A stretch of DNA of 64,000 nt from Paraburkholderia metrosideri (GTDB lineage: Bacteria > Pseudomonadota > Gammaproteobacteria > Burkholderiales > Burkholderiaceae). Position 1 is the stretch's first letter. Each line of letters begins with the position of its first letter. Shown piece by piece: positions 61,395 through 64,000 of this stretch. Where the stretch lies: contig NZ_CAJHCP010000008.1 in NCBI RefSeq assembly GCF_904848625.1, forward strand, positions 248,001-312,000, written 5' to 3'. Made by a program: the position numbers and the translations under genes. The notes below the pieces were generated by a model. That model worked only from the letters and a program-made list of their open reading frames with translations. It was not told the DNA's origin and searched no databases.

Positions 61395-62240
61395 TTACCC
61401 GTGCGAATCCACTCTGCGCCGATGAATCACTTCCTTCGTCTGCGACAGCTTTTCGAGTAACTCCGGTCCCCGGCTCAACGCCACACCTACCGCCAGAATA
61501 TCGCCGATCGCCAGATGCGACACGCGCGAGGTCATCGGCGAAAAGATGTCCGTATCTTCGTCCACGTTGGCAAACAGGCCCACGGTCGCGAGCCGCGCGA
61601 GCGGCGAATTGCCATGCGTGATCGCAATCACCTTTGCGCCCGCATTGAGCGCGGCCTTCGCGGCGTCGATGATGTCACGCGTGCGGCCGGTGTTCGAGAT
61701 CGCGACCACGACGTCGCCTTCGCCCAGCAACGCCGACGACATCAGAAACGTGTGCGGGTCCGAATACGCGACGCTCGGCATGCCGAGGCGGAAAAACTTG
61801 TGCTGCACGTCGAGTGCGGCAATCCCCGAGCCGCCCGCGCCGTAGAACTCGATGCGGCGCGCCCGCGCCAGCAGGTCGATCGCTGCCGCCACACTATCCG
61901 ACGACAGATTGTTGCGCACCTGGATCAGCGCACCGATGGTCCGGTCGAGCACCTTCGCCGCGACGCCCGGCGTCGGCTCGTCGGGCCGTACGTCGCGATA
62001 GACGGCGGGCACCTCGGCGGCAATCCCTTGCGCGAGCCGGATCTTGAATTCCCGAAACCCGGAAAAGCCCAGCGCATGACAGAACCGCGCAATGGTCGGC
62101 TGACTCACGCCCGCGCGCGCGGCGACTTCCGTCATCGACAGGTCGAGCACTTCGCGCGGCGCCTCGATCACGTAATCGGCCAGCTTGCGCTCGGACGGCC
62201 GCAACTGGTCGCGCATCTCTTCCACCTGAGACAGCATCAT
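61395..62240 (-). CDS. hexR: HexR-like transcriptional regulator (RpiR family)
   Basis: A 281-aa regulator with an N-terminal RpiR-type helix-turn-helix (about residues 1-77; VAARAGVSQPTIARFCHALG) and a C-terminal SIS sugar-phosphate-binding domain (about 125-255; GAGGSGIAALDVQHKF, AISNTGRTRDIIDAA). HexR responds to 2-keto-3-deoxy-6-phosphogluconate and controls Entner-Doudoroff and central carbon genes. It is divergent from edd, with two HexR-like boxes between them. Confidence 0.92.
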   Translation of the reverse strand: MMLSQVEEMRDQLRPSERKLADYVIEAPREVLDLSMTEVAARAGVSQPTIARFCHALGFSGFREFKIRLAQGIAAEVPAVYRDVRPDEPTPGVAAKVLDRTIGALIQVRNNLSSDSVAAAIDLLARARRIEFYGAGGSGIAALDVQHKFFRLGMPSVAYSDPHTFLMSSALLGEGDVVVAISNTGRTRDIIDAAKAALNAGAKVIAITHGNSPLARLATVGLFANVDEDTDIFSPMTSRVSHLAIGDILAVGVALSRGPELLEKLSQTKEVIHRRRVDSHG

Positions 62241-62295
62241 TGGAAAACTCGCACTATGCTGAAGAATGCGTGGACTATAGCTGATTGCGTAAGAA

Positions 62296-62310
62296 GGTAC
62301 AAAAACTACA
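62296..62310 (-). promoter_or_regulatory. HexR-like box, hexR-proximal
   Basis: GGTACAAAAACTACA, whose reverse complement TGTAGTTTTTGTACC fits the TGTARTnnnnnTACA pattern I recall for HexR. It lies 56 bp before the hexR start, suggesting autoregulation. Confidence 0.6.
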
Positions 62311-62427
62311 TATTTTGGGCTAGGTGTTATCCCTAGGTTTGATTAAATAAGCGCTGAGTGCTATCCAGTAAGGCGCTCAGCGATATTTAACGATGTGGCG
62401 CTGCAACAGGAAACGGCGTTGCGATCG

Positions 62428-62442
62428 TGTAGTTTTTCTACT
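62428..62442 (+). promoter_or_regulatory. HexR-like box, edd-proximal
   Basis: TGTAGTTTTTCTACT shares TGTAGTTTTT with the other box and is an imperfect palindrome (TGTAG...CTACT). It lies 114 bp upstream of edd. Confidence 0.6.
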
Positions 62443-62556
62443 AAGATGGCGTCGTCGGTTGAACCGACGCCCCCGCGATACCTACCTGGCAAAGTGCATG
62501 TGCGCCTCGGGCACCTGAGCACCGTAAGCACGATAGCCAGCGACGAAGGAGCTCCG

Positions 62557-64000
<1,444 letters not shown>

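Larger units (their letters stand above)
62241..62556. promoter_or_regulatory. hexR-edd divergent control region
   Basis: A 316-bp non-coding stretch holding the divergent promoters and the two HexR-like boxes. GC is lower than in the flanking genes at about 62280-62350. No other structure was recognised. Confidence 0.7.

Overview
The window reads as one contiguous piece of a Burkholderiales main chromosome, most likely Paraburkholderia. The evidence is the high GC content with strong GC3 bias, MetH split into two polypeptides, a bifunctional malic enzyme, an AceK/LiuR-type neighbourhood, and the core gene orders fur|bamE-dapB-exbBD-leuS-lptE-holA-proA and hexR|edd. I see no rRNA, tRNA, phage, intact insertion sequence or CRISPR array. 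The genus call is inference from protein family resemblance and gene order, not from a database search.

Layout. 1-4.5 kb: two-part cobalamin-dependent methionine synthase and a small secreted Lys-rich protein. 4.6-12.9 kb: DUF1840 protein, argS, SPOR protein, dsbA, a short-chain dehydrogenase (SDR), a peptide-type ABC binding protein and a metallo-beta-lactamase-fold hydrolase. 13.1-18.4 kb: a LiuR-like MerR regulator with a palindromic operator, then aceK, carbonic anhydrase, thiolase and an SDR. 18.4-20.9 kb: a YchJ-like protein and a secreted alpha/beta hydrolase. 20.9-22.3 kb: a non-coding repeat block in which two tandem 253-bp units face two inverted ones across a unique core, followed by an 11-copy CCAAAA hexamer array. 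22.6-33.1 kb: an oxidative sugar cluster (iclR, dgoK, dgoA, SDR, araFGH-type transporter, SDR, lactonase, mutarotase). It can import an aldose such as D-galactose or L-arabinose and oxidise it through a lactone and an acid to a keto-deoxy sugar acid, which is phosphorylated and split; the acid dehydratase is not in the window.

33.3-36.8 kb: pyrF, a cupin, pncC/cinA, pgpA and thiL. 37.1-39.4 kb: maeB. 39.4-39.8 kb: a gene-free stretch with a strong orphan minus-strand terminator, possibly the end of an unannotated small RNA. 39.8-40.8 kb: a secreted guanyl-specific RNase next to a barstar inhibitor. 40.9-46.5 kb: rsmE, a VOC protein, speE, tktA and gapA. 46.6-48.8 kb: an FCD-type GntR regulator divergent from dctA, with TGGT-N3-ACCA-type sites before both genes. 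49.1-50.7 kb: allantoicase and ureidoglycolate lyase. 50.8-61.3 kb: fur, bamE, dapB, exbBD, leuS, lptE, holA, proA and a CopD/HemJ-like protein. 61.4-64 kb: hexR divergent from edd, with two HexR-like boxes between them; edd runs off the end.

Most genes are housekeeping or central carbon functions. The parts that standard annotation would not explain are the inverted repeat block, the orphan minus-strand terminator and several strong hairpins between co-directional genes.
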